Shown one piece after another: positions 39,874 through 48,655 of a DNA stretch of 64,000 nt. Made by a program: the position numbers and the translations under genes. The notes under the pieces are model-generated. The model saw nothing but the letters and a program-made list of their open reading frames with translations. It was not told the origin of the DNA and searched no databases. The DNA comes from an uncultured Eubacterium sp. Lineage in GTDB: Bacteria > Bacillota > Clostridia > Lachnospirales > Lachnospiraceae. Numbering within the stretch: the first letter of the stretch is position 1; the number at the start of each line of letters is the position of its first letter. The DNA is taken from the NCBI GenBank assembly GCA_910589595.1, contig CAJUTM010000002.1, forward strand, positions 1-64,000, in the 5' to 3' direction.

Positions 39874-40587
39874 ATGAAGAAAATGAGGTTGGACAAGTTT
39901 CTGGCAACATATACGACGTTGAGCCGTAAGGAGGCAAAACGGAGTATCCGTCAAGGGGAGATACAGGTTGACGGCGAGACGGTCTTAGAGGGAGAAAAGA
40001 AAATATCGCCCTGTCAGCATATTTGTATGCGGGGTCAGAGGATAGAAGCAAAAGAACACATCTATATTATGATGAATAAACCTGCGGGGGTGTTATCCGC
40101 TACGAGAGACAAGAGTGAAACGACAGTAGTAGAATGCGTTGAATGCGAGGGTCGCGAGCTGTTTCCGGTCGGTCGTCTGGACAAAGATACGGAGGGGTTT
40201 TTACTGCTGACCGACGACGGGCAACTGGCGCACCGGTTACTGTCTCCGGCGTACCATGTACCGAAAACGTATTATTTTACCTATGAGGGCAAACTCGCGG
40301 AAAATGCCGCAGAGCTTGTGGCGGAGGGGATCGATATAGGGGAGGGAGTCCGGACGAAAGCGGGCGTTTTGCGCCTGATGGAAACAGGAACGGCAGAGCT
40401 GACTATTGAAGAGGGAAAATATCATCAGGTCAAGCGCATGATAGCGGCGTTAGGCGGGAGAGTAACCTATTTGAAAAGAATATCCATGGCGGGGCTTGCG
40501 TTGGATGATAATTTGCGGCCGGGAGAATACCGTGAATTAACAGAGGACGAGCTTGCCGTTTTAATAGAGAGCGCGAACAGGAACTAA
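39874..40587 (+). CDS. RsuA/RluB-family pseudouridine synthase
   Basis: A 237-residue RNA-modifying enzyme. An S4 RNA-binding domain (MRLDKFLATYTTLSRKEAKR, IRQGEIQVDGE) is followed by the catalytic domain with Asp in GRLDKDTEGFLLLTDDG and the late motif KYHQVKRMIAALGG. The substrate is likely 16S U516 or a 23S position; sequence alone does not separate these. ATG 39874 is preferred over GTG 39871. Confidence 0.93.
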   Translation: MKKMRLDKFLATYTTLSRKEAKRSIRQGEIQVDGETVLEGEKKISPCQHICMRGQRIEAKEHIYIMMNKPAGVLSATRDKSETTVVECVECEGRELFPVGRLDKDTEGFLLLTDDGQLAHRLLSPAYHVPKTYYFTYEGKLAENAAELVAEGIDIGEGVRTKAGVLRLMETGTAELTIEEGKYHQVKRMIAALGGRVTYLKRISMAGLALDDNLRPGEYRELTEDELAVLIESANRN

Positions 40588-40605
40588 TGATTTGAGGGGA
40601 AAGAA

Positions 40606-40683
40606 GAGTGAAAAATAAATTTTTCACTCAGGAAGTTTGTGCGCACACGCCCAAACTTCTTTATGCACAAGAAGACGTGTGCG
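40606..40683 (+). repeat. Pseudoknot-forming intergenic element, copy D (short form)
   Basis: H1: GAGTGAAAAAT/ATTTTTCACTC (40606-40629). H2: GAAGTTTG/CAAACTTC (40632-40659) with loop TGCGCACACGCC. The loop CGCACACG (40642-40649) is complementary over 8 bp to CGTGTGCG (40676-40683), 3 bases before ATGGAG. H3 is absent. H2 and the pseudoknot share no sequence with copies A-C, so the pairing and not the sequence is conserved. Confidence 0.72.
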
Positions 40684-40696
40684 AATGGAGATAACT

Positions 40697-41353
40697 ATGG
40701 CAAAAAAGAAATTTTATGTAGTGAAAAAGGGAAAGACACCGGGGATTTATTCCACATGGGACGAGTGTAAAAGTCAGGTCGAGGGGGTTTCCGGCGCTCA
40801 GTATAAAGGCTTTGCCACGCAGCAGGAAGCGTTTGATTATGCCGGTGAGGAACTGGTACAAAAGGCTGTATCCGACAACAGGCAGACGATGTTGTCGTTA
40901 CCGGTGGAAAAGTCTTTACAGCCGTTGCCAGAACTTGCGAGCGGCGAAGCGCTCGCCTACGTGGACGGGAGTTATAACGCAGAGACGAAACAATACAGTT
41001 GCGGTGTCGTATTTATTTATGCGGGGAAAGAGAGGCATCTGTGCAAAAAGGAAGAAGATGAAGAGATGGCGGCGATGCGTAACGTAGCCGGAGAGATTAT
41101 GGGCGCGAGACTGGCGATGGAAGAGGCTCTGCGGCAGGGAGCCGGCAGTCTGACAATTGTATACGATTATCAGGGGATAGCCGCATGGTGTACCGGCGAC
41201 TGGAAGACAAATAAAAAGGGAACCAAAGCATATAAAGCATACTATGATTCCCTGCAGGGGAAACTTTCCGTCCGTTTTAAAAAAGTAAAAGGCCACTCTG
41301 GAGACGCTTATAACGATTTGGCGGATTCGCTGGCAAAGAAACTGATTTTCTAA
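40697..41353 (+). CDS. rnhA: Ribonuclease H1 with N-terminal hybrid-binding domain
   Basis: A 218-residue enzyme that removes RNA from RNA-DNA hybrids. Residues 1-~45 are the caulimovirus/viroplasmin-type hybrid-binding domain (KKFYVVKKGKTPGIYSTWDE, GAQYKGFATQQEAFDYA). The catalytic domain has Asp in AYVDGSYNAETK, Glu in GEIMGARLAMEEAL, Asp in IVYDYQG and His/Asp in VKGHSGDAYNDLADSLAK. The start is ATG 40697, with the ribosome binding site at the right edge of pseudoknot element D; upstream in-frame codons lie in that element. Its stop overlaps that of the convergent ppk1. Confidence 0.93.
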   Translation: MAKKKFYVVKKGKTPGIYSTWDECKSQVEGVSGAQYKGFATQQEAFDYAGEELVQKAVSDNRQTMLSLPVEKSLQPLPELASGEALAYVDGSYNAETKQYSCGVVFIYAGKERHLCKKEEDEEMAAMRNVAGEIMGARLAMEEALRQGAGSLTIVYDYQGIAAWCTGDWKTNKKGTKAYKAYYDSLQGKLSVRFKKVKGHSGDAYNDLADSLAKKLIF

Positions 41354-43401
41354 TGTTCCATCGCCTGTTTACAAAAATACATTTGCGAATTAAGAGGCGT
41401 TTTCCCTCGTTGGTCTACTTTCTCATAAGTGCCGTCTGGCATGAGAATGTGGGCCTTTTTTGTATCGGCTAACTGGATATCCAGAATATGTTTTATTTTA
41501 TCCTGTAATTCCGGGTCTTCTACCGGAAAAAGTATTTCGACTCTCTTATCCAGATTACGCGGCATCCAGTCGGCGCTTCCCATGTAAAATTCGGGTATGC
41601 CGTTATTTTCAAAGTAAAAAATGCGGGAGTGCTCTAAAAACGTACCGACAATGGAACGAACATGGATGTTCTCGCTCAGTCCAGGAACTCCTGCGCGCAG
41701 GCAGCAGATTCCCCGCACAATAAGACGTATATTTACGCCGGCAGCAGAAGCTTCATACAGGGCTTTGATAATACCGGGGTCGCAGAGAGAATTCATTTTG
41801 GCGATAATGGCGGCCGGCCGTCCCTTTTTCGCGTTATCGCATTCCCTTGCAATGAGGGAGAGGAAACGGTCACGGAGCCAGAGAGGAGCGAGGGACAGTT
41901 TGTTCCACGCCAGCGGCTCGGAATAGCCGGAAAGCATATTAAAGACTGCGGTGGCGTCTTCACCGTAACGTGGTTTGCAGGTAAAGATTCCCATATCCGT
42001 ATATAGTTTGGCGGTAGAATCATTGTAGTTGCCAGTGCCCAGATGGACGTAGCGGCGGATTCCGTCTTCTTCTTTGCGCACGACAAGAGTAATTTTGCTG
42101 TGAGTTTTTAAGCCAACCAGACCATAGATAACGTGGCAGCCGGCTTTTTCCAGTTTGCGGGCCCAGACAATATTATTTTCCTCGTCAAAACGGGCTTTCA
42201 GCTCGACGAGTACTGAAACCTGCTTCCCATTTTCTGCTGCCTCCGCTAAAGAAGCAATAATAGGGGAGTGACTGCTGACACGGTACAGGGTCTGTTTGAT
42301 GGCAAGGACATTGGCATCCTTGGCGGCTGTGCGTACAAAATTGACTACCGGCTCAAACGATTCATAAGGGTGATGGAGAAGAATGTCCCGTTCCCGTATC
42401 TGTTCAAATAAATTGCGCGTCGAATCGAGCATGGCCGGCGGCTGCGGAATATATTTTTTGTCTTTAAGCTGTTCAAAACCCTCTAAGTCGTATACTTTCA
42501 TAAGAAACGTTAAATCGAGCGGGCCGTTGATTTTGAAAATGGAATCTTCGGCGATACGCAATTCCCTGCGAAGCGTTTTCAGGAGACGTTTGTCAATGTT
42601 ATCTTCCACTTCAAGACGGATGGCCTCTCCCCACTGCCGTTTCTTGAGCTGTTTTTCTATCTCAATCAAGAGGTCTGCCGCTTCATCTTCATCAATGGTG
42701 AGGTCTGCGTTGCGCATAACGCGGAATGGAGTGGCGCAGAGTACTTTGTAGTTCATAAAAAGTTTCTGGATGTTCTTTTCTATAATCTGTTCTAACAGGA
42801 TAATCGTCGTACAGTTATCTTCGTCTTCCGGAATGGTGACTACGCGGGGAAGAACAGAAGGAACCTGTACCAAAGCAAAATCAATGGTATCCTTTTTCTT
42901 TTTGTCCATTAACAGCGCTCCGATATTGAGCGATTTATTGCGTATGAGCGGAAATGGACGCGAAGAATCAACGGCCATCGGCGTCAATACTGGAAAGACT
43001 TCCTGCTTAAAGTAAGTATCGACATAATCGGTCTGTTCCTGTGTTAATTTTTCATATTCGGTTACTATTTTCAGTCCGGCTTTGCGCAGTGCAGGCAAAA
43101 AGGAACGATTGTAAGTGGTGTATTGGGTGGTGGCAAATTTGTGCGTCGCTTTGAGGATGGCGTCAATCTGCTCTTTACTTGTCATTCCCGCAATGTCCTT
43201 TTTCGTGTAGCCGGCATTGACTTGATCTTTGAGGGAGGCAACGCGTATCATAAAAAACTCATCTAAATTAGAGGCGGTGATACTGAGAAATTTTAAGCGC
43301 TCCATCAATGGTATGTTTTTATCCCGTGCCTCGGAGAGAACGCGCCAGTTAAAATCCAGCCAGCTCAGTTCCCGATTTTGAAAACATTCTTTTTGTTCCA
43401 T
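41350..43401 (-). CDS. ppk1: Polyphosphate kinase 1
   Basis: A 683-residue enzyme that polymerises the gamma-phosphate of ATP into polyphosphate. The N-terminal domain starts NRELSWLDFNWRVLSEA. Head domains follow, then the catalytic region with the phospho-accepting His in GLVGLKTHSKITLVVR and YVHLGTGNYNDSTAKLYTD, and the C-terminal motif IRLIVRGICCLRAGVPG with NGIPEFYMGSADWMPRNLD. The length is normal. It starts 3 bases after the Ppx/GppA stop, so the two form a polyphosphate operon. Confidence 0.97.
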   Translation of the reverse strand: MEQKECFQNRELSWLDFNWRVLSEARDKNIPLMERLKFLSITASNLDEFFMIRVASLKDQVNAGYTKKDIAGMTSKEQIDAILKATHKFATTQYTTYNRSFLPALRKAGLKIVTEYEKLTQEQTDYVDTYFKQEVFPVLTPMAVDSSRPFPLIRNKSLNIGALLMDKKKKDTIDFALVQVPSVLPRVVTIPEDEDNCTTIILLEQIIEKNIQKLFMNYKVLCATPFRVMRNADLTIDEDEAADLLIEIEKQLKKRQWGEAIRLEVEDNIDKRLLKTLRRELRIAEDSIFKINGPLDLTFLMKVYDLEGFEQLKDKKYIPQPPAMLDSTRNLFEQIRERDILLHHPYESFEPVVNFVRTAAKDANVLAIKQTLYRVSSHSPIIASLAEAAENGKQVSVLVELKARFDEENNIVWARKLEKAGCHVIYGLVGLKTHSKITLVVRKEEDGIRRYVHLGTGNYNDSTAKLYTDMGIFTCKPRYGEDATAVFNMLSGYSEPLAWNKLSLAPLWLRDRFLSLIARECDNAKKGRPAAIIAKMNSLCDPGIIKALYEASAAGVNIRLIVRGICCLRAGVPGLSENIHVRSIVGTFLEHSRIFYFENNGIPEFYMGSADWMPRNLDKRVEILFPVEDPELQDKIKHILDIQLADTKKAHILMPDGTYEKVDQRGKTPLNSQMYFCKQAMEH

Positions 43402-43404
43402 GAT

Positions 43405-44919
43405 TTACCCTCTCTTTCCACTTCTTTTTTGGCGTAGTTGCGGCCGGATGCCGAATACTTCTTCAAAGACGTCTGCTTTATGATAAAAGAGCCCCTTTTC
43501 CAATGTGATATCAGCCATAGTATCGGCAGTAATGGTCAGAATGCCATCCTGCAAGGTCACCCCTACCTTTTTTATTTTTTGTCGGTTGCTTTTATCCAGT
43601 ACGTTTGCCGTTTTTAAAATAGCGTTTAATTTTACGATGGTAATGTATTCATCACGCGTGAAGTCTTCCTCCAAATCTTCAAAACGAGGGAAAGAGACTT
43701 CGTTGTACCTTACCATATTGGCAATCATGGCGCGCTCAATATGCGAAATTCCAATAATTTCAGTCGACATAATAATGCGATAGGAGCATTCCCGGGACTG
43801 AATTTCATTGATGTAAGAACCGCAGCTATGCAGGATAACGCCTAATTGAAGAAGCAGACGCTCCCGTTTGCCGAGTCCGTGGAGTTTCCGGATGCGGTCA
43901 AAGATTTGCAGCGCCAAAGCCTGCACGTTTTCGACGTGTTCCCTGTCGACATGATATTTATTCGCAATACTCAGCGATGCGGATAAGATGTCTTCCGTGA
44001 AATTGTGGGCCGATGTAATACGCATTTTCTTTTCAGCATACTCCGCCGCGATTACGTCGCACAAATTAATATTGGACAGAAGTATATCTTCACAGTTTGT
44101 CAAATCCGATATTTTCTGACAGAGTATCAGCGTCGGCAGAAATAAAGTTGCCTGTGTGCCGATTAAGTCTTTGGGGAATTTATTCCTGTTCAGCCATTTC
44201 GATGGAAGAGTGCCGTCGAAATCACTGTGGTCTTTTTGGATATAATAATATATTTCCGGAATCATTTCCCCCACGGCAATTATGTGTTCCACTGATGTAG
44301 AATGCAAATTTAGTTTTTGAAAATAGACTAAATCGCGCTCAATATATTCATCTATCAATCCCTGAAAATCGTACGTCTCTTCGCGCATGGCTTCGAGTAA
44401 CTCGCGGATACGGGAGGAGCCTAGTAAGAGATTTTGCGTAAGCTGCAGTTTTCCATTTTCAAAAAAGGAAAGCTGTACGCTTCCGGCTCCTATGTCAATA
44501 ACGAGAGTTCCCTCTTCAATCAAATCTTCAAAGGATTGTTCGCGCAGCGCCACGGCTTTAAAATAAAGGAAGCGGGCCTCGCTGTTGCTCAACGTGCAAA
44601 CATGAAATCCGGTCTGTATTTTTATCTGGTCGATGACAACGAGGGAATTACTGGCCTCACGCAGGGCGCTGGTCGCATATGCCTGAATGACTTCCGCACC
44701 GTATTCTTTTATGCTTCGCTTGAAGTCATTAAGTATTTTGCAGATTTCATCAACACTCTGATAAGAAATAAATCCCTTTGTATATGTTTCCGTGCCCAGA
44801 GATATTTTGTGCCGAATGTAAGTCAGTTCACGAATGCCGCGTTGTTTGGACATTTCATAAATCTTCATGGATAACTCATGGGAGCCTACATCAATGGCTG
44901 CAAAAGTAATAGATGCCAT
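43405..44919 (-). CDS. Ppx/GppA phosphatase
   Basis: A 504-residue exopolyphosphatase / pppGpp phosphatase. The ASKHA fold shows in FAAIDVGSHELSMKIYEMSK and VIDIGAGSVQLSFFENGKLQ. The C-terminal half resembles an HD-type helical domain (HVENVQALALQIFDRIRKLH, LLQLGVILHSCGSYINE). Being upstream of ppk1 on one transcript suggests balanced making and breaking of polyphosphate. Whether it hydrolyses polyphosphate, pppGpp or both cannot be read from sequence. The promoter is at 44949-44977. Confidence 0.92.
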   Translation of the reverse strand: MASITFAAIDVGSHELSMKIYEMSKQRGIRELTYIRHKISLGTETYTKGFISYQSVDEICKILNDFKRSIKEYGAEVIQAYATSALREASNSLVVIDQIKIQTGFHVCTLSNSEARFLYFKAVALREQSFEDLIEEGTLVIDIGAGSVQLSFFENGKLQLTQNLLLGSSRIRELLEAMREETYDFQGLIDEYIERDLVYFQKLNLHSTSVEHIIAVGEMIPEIYYYIQKDHSDFDGTLPSKWLNRNKFPKDLIGTQATLFLPTLILCQKISDLTNCEDILLSNINLCDVIAAEYAEKKMRITSAHNFTEDILSASLSIANKYHVDREHVENVQALALQIFDRIRKLHGLGKRERLLLQLGVILHSCGSYINEIQSRECSYRIIMSTEIIGISHIERAMIANMVRYNEVSFPRFEDLEEDFTRDEYITIVKLNAILKTANVLDKSNRQKIKKVGVTLQDGILTITADTMADITLEKGLFYHKADVFEEVFGIRPQLRQKRSGKRG

Positions 44920-44948
44920 ACATTTTCCCTCCTGTTCATTATACTTCT

Positions 44949-44977
44949 ATTGTACACGGAAACCGATGAATTTGCAA
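44949..44977 (-). promoter_or_regulatory. Promoter of the ppx-ppk1 operon
   Basis: On the minus strand TTGCAA (44972-44977), 17-base spacer, TACAAT (44949-44954), 30 bases before the start codon. Confidence 0.75.
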
Positions 44978-44995
44978 AGTACTTTTGGGCAATTG

Positions 44996-45384
44996 TTTAA
45001 TTATTTGTTTCCATACCGCGGGCATCCTTCCGTATCTTATCCGGTATACTGCTCCCAACGAAAAATACATTGTTCCTCCTGTTTGCAGGAATATTCGCCG
45101 CCTCTCGCAAAACTCGCTGTCTGCAATGTCGTTTTTCCTCAAACAGATGCTTCGCATCTGCCCGCAGTAAAAATACAATGGTTCTGGTGGTGCATTTGCA
45201 CCGTTGCGTAGCGGTCTAGTGCGAACGGGCTGTCAAAAGTCAGGAAAAAACGACAGCAGACATCTCAGACAGTACTCGGGCGGCGGACTGCAAACGGGAG
45301 GAACAATAATTTTTCGGGGAGCGATACAAGGATAAAATACGGAAGGATGCCCGCTGTCTTGAAAATCACAAATAATTGAACGTT
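44996..45384. repeat. Long imperfect inverted-repeat element, ~390 bp, non-coding
   Basis: The left arm (44996 to ~45142) and right arm (~45240 to 45384) are inverted copies. Strongly matching blocks include GCGGGCATCCTTCCGTAT, TATTTGT, GTTCCTCC.GTTTGCAG and GTCGTTTTT.CCT. Similarity is highest (about 80% by eye) in the outer ~90 bases. The centre has two small hairpins, CAGATGCTTCGCATCTG and GGTGCATTTGCACC. No gene is inside. It fills the gap between divergent ppx and queA. It resembles a MITE-like element or a very large cruciform; no target duplication was found. Confidence 0.65.
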
Positions 45385-45404
45385 TGCCCTGCTGACAGAT
45401 TTCA

Positions 45405-45433
45405 TTGCATGCGGTGGATGATTGTGATACAAT
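45405..45433 (+). promoter_or_regulatory. Promoter of queA
   Basis: TTGCAT (45405-45410), 17-base spacer, TACAAT (45428-45433), 33 bases before the start codon and just outside the inverted-repeat element. Confidence 0.72.
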
Positions 45434-45466
45434 GAGTGGCATTGGAGACAGAGGAGGAGAAACCGG

Positions 45467-46498
45467 ATGAAGACGAGTGATTTTTTTTATGAGCTGCCGG
45501 AGGAATTAATCGCGCAGGACCCGCTGGAAGAACGCAGTTCTTCGCGGCTGATGGTTCTGCACCGCAAATCCGGAGTAATTGAGCATAAAGTATTTACAGA
45601 TATCATAGACTATTTGAAACCCGGCGATTGTCTTGTGAGGAACAATACGAAAGTAATTCCCGCCCGTTTATTTGGCGTGAAAGAAGACACCGGAGCGGCA
45701 GTTGAATTATTGCTGCTAAAAAGGAAGCAAAATGACATTTGGGAAACGCTTGTGAAGCCGGGGAAGAAAGCGAGGGCAGGAGCCAAACTCCGTTTTGGCG
45801 AAGGACTGCTTCACGGAGAGATTATTGAAGTGCTGGAAGACGGCAATCGTCTGATACAATTTCGGTATGAGGGGATTTTTGAGGAAATACTGGACGAATT
45901 GGGGCAGATGCCATTACCTCCATATATTACGCATACGCTTCAGGATAAGAACCGCTATCAGACCGTATATGCCAAATATGAGGGGTCTGCGGCGGCTCCG
46001 ACGGCGGGACTTCATTTTACCGAAGAACTGTTTGAAAAATTGAAGAAAAAGGGAGTCTTAGTGGCAAATGTAACGCTGCACGTCGGTCTGGGAACGTTTC
46101 GGCCGGTCAAGGCAGAGGAAATTACGGAACACACGATGCACTCGGAATTTTATAGTGTGGCGCCGGAAGAGGCAGATAAAATTAACGCGGCCAAAGCGGC
46201 AGGCGGGCGGATTGTATGTGTGGGGACGACGAGCTGCCGGACGCTTGAATCCGCTGTCGATAGCGAGGGGAAATTGCAGGCTGGAGAGGGAGATACGGAA
46301 ATCTTTATCTATCCCGGTTACTCGTTTCAGATGATGGATGTTCTGATTACCAACTTCCATCTGCCGGAATCGACGCTGCTCATGCTTGTATCAGCGCTAG
46401 CGGGAAAAGAGCAGGTGATGGCTGCTTATAAAGAGGCAGTAAGAGAAAGGTATCGTTTCTTCTCTTTCGGGGATGCGATGCTCGTATTGGATGATTGA
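45467..46498 (+). CDS. queA: S-adenosylmethionine:tRNA ribosyltransferase-isomerase
   Basis: A 343-residue enzyme of queuosine synthesis that moves the ribosyl part of SAM to preQ1-tRNA. Characteristic stretches: [74 protein letters not shown] and [11 protein letters not shown]. The start is ATG 45467 after GAGGAGGAG. No other queuosine genes are in the window. Confidence 0.97.
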   Translation: MKTSDFFYELPEELIAQDPLEERSSSRLMVLHRKSGVIEHKVFTDIIDYLKPGDCLVRNNTKVIPARLFGVKEDTGAAVELLLLKRKQNDIWETLVKPGKKARAGAKLRFGEGLLHGEIIEVLEDGNRLIQFRYEGIFEEILDELGQMPLPPYITHTLQDKNRYQTVYAKYEGSAAAPTAGLHFTEELFEKLKKKGVLVANVTLHVGLGTFRPVKAEEITEHTMHSEFYSVAPEEADKINAAKAAGGRIVCVGTTSCRTLESAVDSEGKLQAGEGDTEIFIYPGYSFQMMDVLITNFHLPESTLLMLVSALAGKEQVMAAYKEAVRERYRFFSFGDAMLVLDD

Positions 46499-46519
46499 AA
46501 AAGGAGAATGAGGATTAGT

Positions 46520-47419
46520 ATGAGAGCAGAAAAGGTTCTATTTGTCTACAATCCCACGGCGGGGAAAGGGACACTGCGCAATAAAATTGCGGATGTAATC
46601 GACCTGATGATGGAAAAGAATTTTGACGTTACTATCGTAGCCACGCAAAAGCAGATGGACGCTGCCAATGTCGTGAAAAAGCGGGGAGCAAAATTCCACC
46701 GCGTGATTTGTGCCGGCGGCGATGGCACACTGCATGAGGTGACGCACGGATTGATGGCGCTGCCGCAGGAGAAGCGGCCCTCCTGCGGTTATATACCGAC
46801 AGGAACGGTAAATGATTTTGCCAATGGCATCAAATTGCCAAAGCGTGTCGTTCCGGCGGCTAAAGTGGCGGTGGGAAACCGTTGTCAGGCATTTGATATA
46901 GGGGAGATGAACGGCAGCTATTTCACCTATGTTACTGCTTTCGGGGCATTTACTTCGGTGTCCTATGAGACGCCGCAGACGACAAAGACGCTTTTTGGGA
47001 AAACGGCTTACATTCTGGATGGGGCGTCAAAGCTGAATACGTTAAAAAATAATCATATTACGATTACGACGGATAAAGAGACATGGGAAGAGGATTGTAT
47101 TCTGGGGGTCGTTTCCAATGCCGAGACAGTAGCGGGCCTGCGGCTTTATAAAAAGAATACGGTTCGTCTGGACGACGGCCTGTTTGATGGCGTATTTGTC
47201 AGAACGCCCAAAAATCCATTGGAATTAAATCAGGTGATGGGTTTTTTGCTGACGGGAAAGCCAAATTCGCAGGTAAAAATCATTCACAGTTCATCCGTAA
47301 CAATTGCATCTGAGGAGCCGATTGCTTACACGCTGGACGGTGAAAACGGCGGCAGACATAAAAAAGTAGTGATTACCAACCATAAGCAGGCAATCACTTT
47401 TTATCACCGGATGGGTTAA
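46520..47419 (+). CDS. Diacylglycerol kinase-family lipid kinase
   Basis: A 299-residue lipid kinase. Nucleotide-binding motifs are FVYNPTAGKGTLRNK and VICAGGDGTLHEVTHGLM, then PTGTVNDFANGIKLP and a C-terminal beta-sandwich (AYTLDGENGG). It probably phosphorylates diacylglycerol, returning it to phospholipid synthesis. ATG 46520 is chosen because GAGGA lies 5 bases ahead; ATG 46508 is too close to its ribosome binding site. It overlaps the convergent tyrA by 4 bases. Confidence 0.9.
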   Translation: MRAEKVLFVYNPTAGKGTLRNKIADVIDLMMEKNFDVTIVATQKQMDAANVVKKRGAKFHRVICAGGDGTLHEVTHGLMALPQEKRPSCGYIPTGTVNDFANGIKLPKRVVPAAKVAVGNRCQAFDIGEMNGSYFTYVTAFGAFTSVSYETPQTTKTLFGKTAYILDGASKLNTLKNNHITITTDKETWEEDCILGVVSNAETVAGLRLYKKNTVRLDDGLFDGVFVRTPKNPLELNQVMGFLLTGKPNSQVKIIHSSSVTIASEEPIAYTLDGENGGRHKKVVITNHKQAITFYHRMG

Positions 47420-48519
47420 TTGCGGACGACAATATCATAGTGGTTCCGGCGAAGCAGTGATTGGGCAAGCGAGGCGTCATTTTCATTATACAATTCTAAT
47501 TTCAATACCCCGTCCATAAATTCCCGATTATGCAGTATGCCGATATTTTTTATACTGATGTCATTGTCGGATAACAGCGTGGCGATGGCGGCAATGGCTC
47601 CGGTGCGGTCGTCAATCGTCACAAAGATATCGTATGTGCGGGCAATGATACTGCTCTTTTTTGCAGGAATGGAATTGCGGTAATCGCCGGCAATGCGGAA
47701 AGTATCGTTGATTTCCTCTTTGTTACCGGAAGCAATCATCTGCTGGAAATGCCGGAGCTGTTCCCCGAAATAAGTGAGGAACTCATCAATGCTGTCGGCG
47801 TTGGCAATGCAGATATCCTGCCACATTTCCGGTGAAGAGGAGGCAATGCGGGTAATATCTTTAAAACCTCCCGCGGCAAAGGATTTCATGTTCTCTTCTT
47901 CGTTATCGTTGCTGCGAACCATATTTACCAGCGTGGCCGCGATAATGTGCGGTACATGGCTGATGGCCGCAGTGATTCGGTCATGGTCTTTGGGGGAGAG
48001 CACTACGCAGCAGGCATCAGTATGGGAAACGAGCTCTTTCATTAAAGCGATGTCTTCCGCGCGGTTTTCTGCCATCGGGGTGAGGAGATAATAAGCATTT
48101 TCCAGCAGCGTATCGGTAGCGTTGGCAAAACCGGTTTTTTCAGAACCGGCCATAGGGTGCCCGCCGATGAACTGCTTTGCCAGACCGAGGCGCCTTGCCT
48201 CACAGCATATATTGTTTTTCACGCTACCAACATCGGTAATGATACAATCCGGTTTGATGAGGGGCTTTAACAGCGGCAGAAAGTCGATGTTTTTCAAGAC
48301 GGGAGCGCATAAAAAAATGACGTCGCAGCAGGAAAAGGATTGGTCGATGGCATAGACGAGCCGGTCAATGATACCGTCTGCCATTCCCTGTGCCAAATCT
48401 GGATTTTCCCGTCTCGTGTAAACGGTAATTGTCACATCTTTATTTTTCTTTTTCAAAACGCGGGCGATGGAGCCCCCGATTAGTCCGAAACCTATAAACC
48501 CCAATTGCAAATGCTTCAT
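47416..48519 (-). CDS. tyrA: Prephenate dehydrogenase with C-terminal ACT domain
   Basis: A 367-residue enzyme of tyrosine synthesis. The N-terminal NAD-binding fold has GFIGFGLIGGSIARVLKKKN. The catalytic region contains TDVGSVKNNIC, FIGGHPMAGSEKTGF and SHVPHIIAATLVN. The last ~75 residues are an ACT domain (YDIFVTIDDRTGAIAAIATL), the usual place for tyrosine feedback. No other aromatic amino acid genes are next to it. Confidence 0.95.
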   Translation of the reverse strand: MKHLQLGFIGFGLIGGSIARVLKKKNKDVTITVYTRRENPDLAQGMADGIIDRLVYAIDQSFSCCDVIFLCAPVLKNIDFLPLLKPLIKPDCIITDVGSVKNNICCEARRLGLAKQFIGGHPMAGSEKTGFANATDTLLENAYYLLTPMAENRAEDIALMKELVSHTDACCVVLSPKDHDRITAAISHVPHIIAATLVNMVRSNDNEEENMKSFAAGGFKDITRIASSSPEMWQDICIANADSIDEFLTYFGEQLRHFQQMIASGNKEEINDTFRIAGDYRNSIPAKKSSIIARTYDIFVTIDDRTGAIAAIATLLSDNDISIKNIGILHNREFMDGVLKLELYNENDASLAQSLLRRNHYDIVVRN

Positions 48520-48655
48520 TGTGAATCCTCCTTTTTCATCAGTGTATCATTGTTACCGGTAAAAGACAATGATTAACATAAGAAAAAGTGGAAATGAATT
48601 TTATAGTAAAAGAAATAAAAATGTGCTATTATTGATAGAAGAAAGGGGTAGATTG

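Noticed and set aside
44920..45466. Short open frames inside the inverted-repeat element
   Set aside because: They have no ribosome binding site and their codons follow from the palindrome on both strands.
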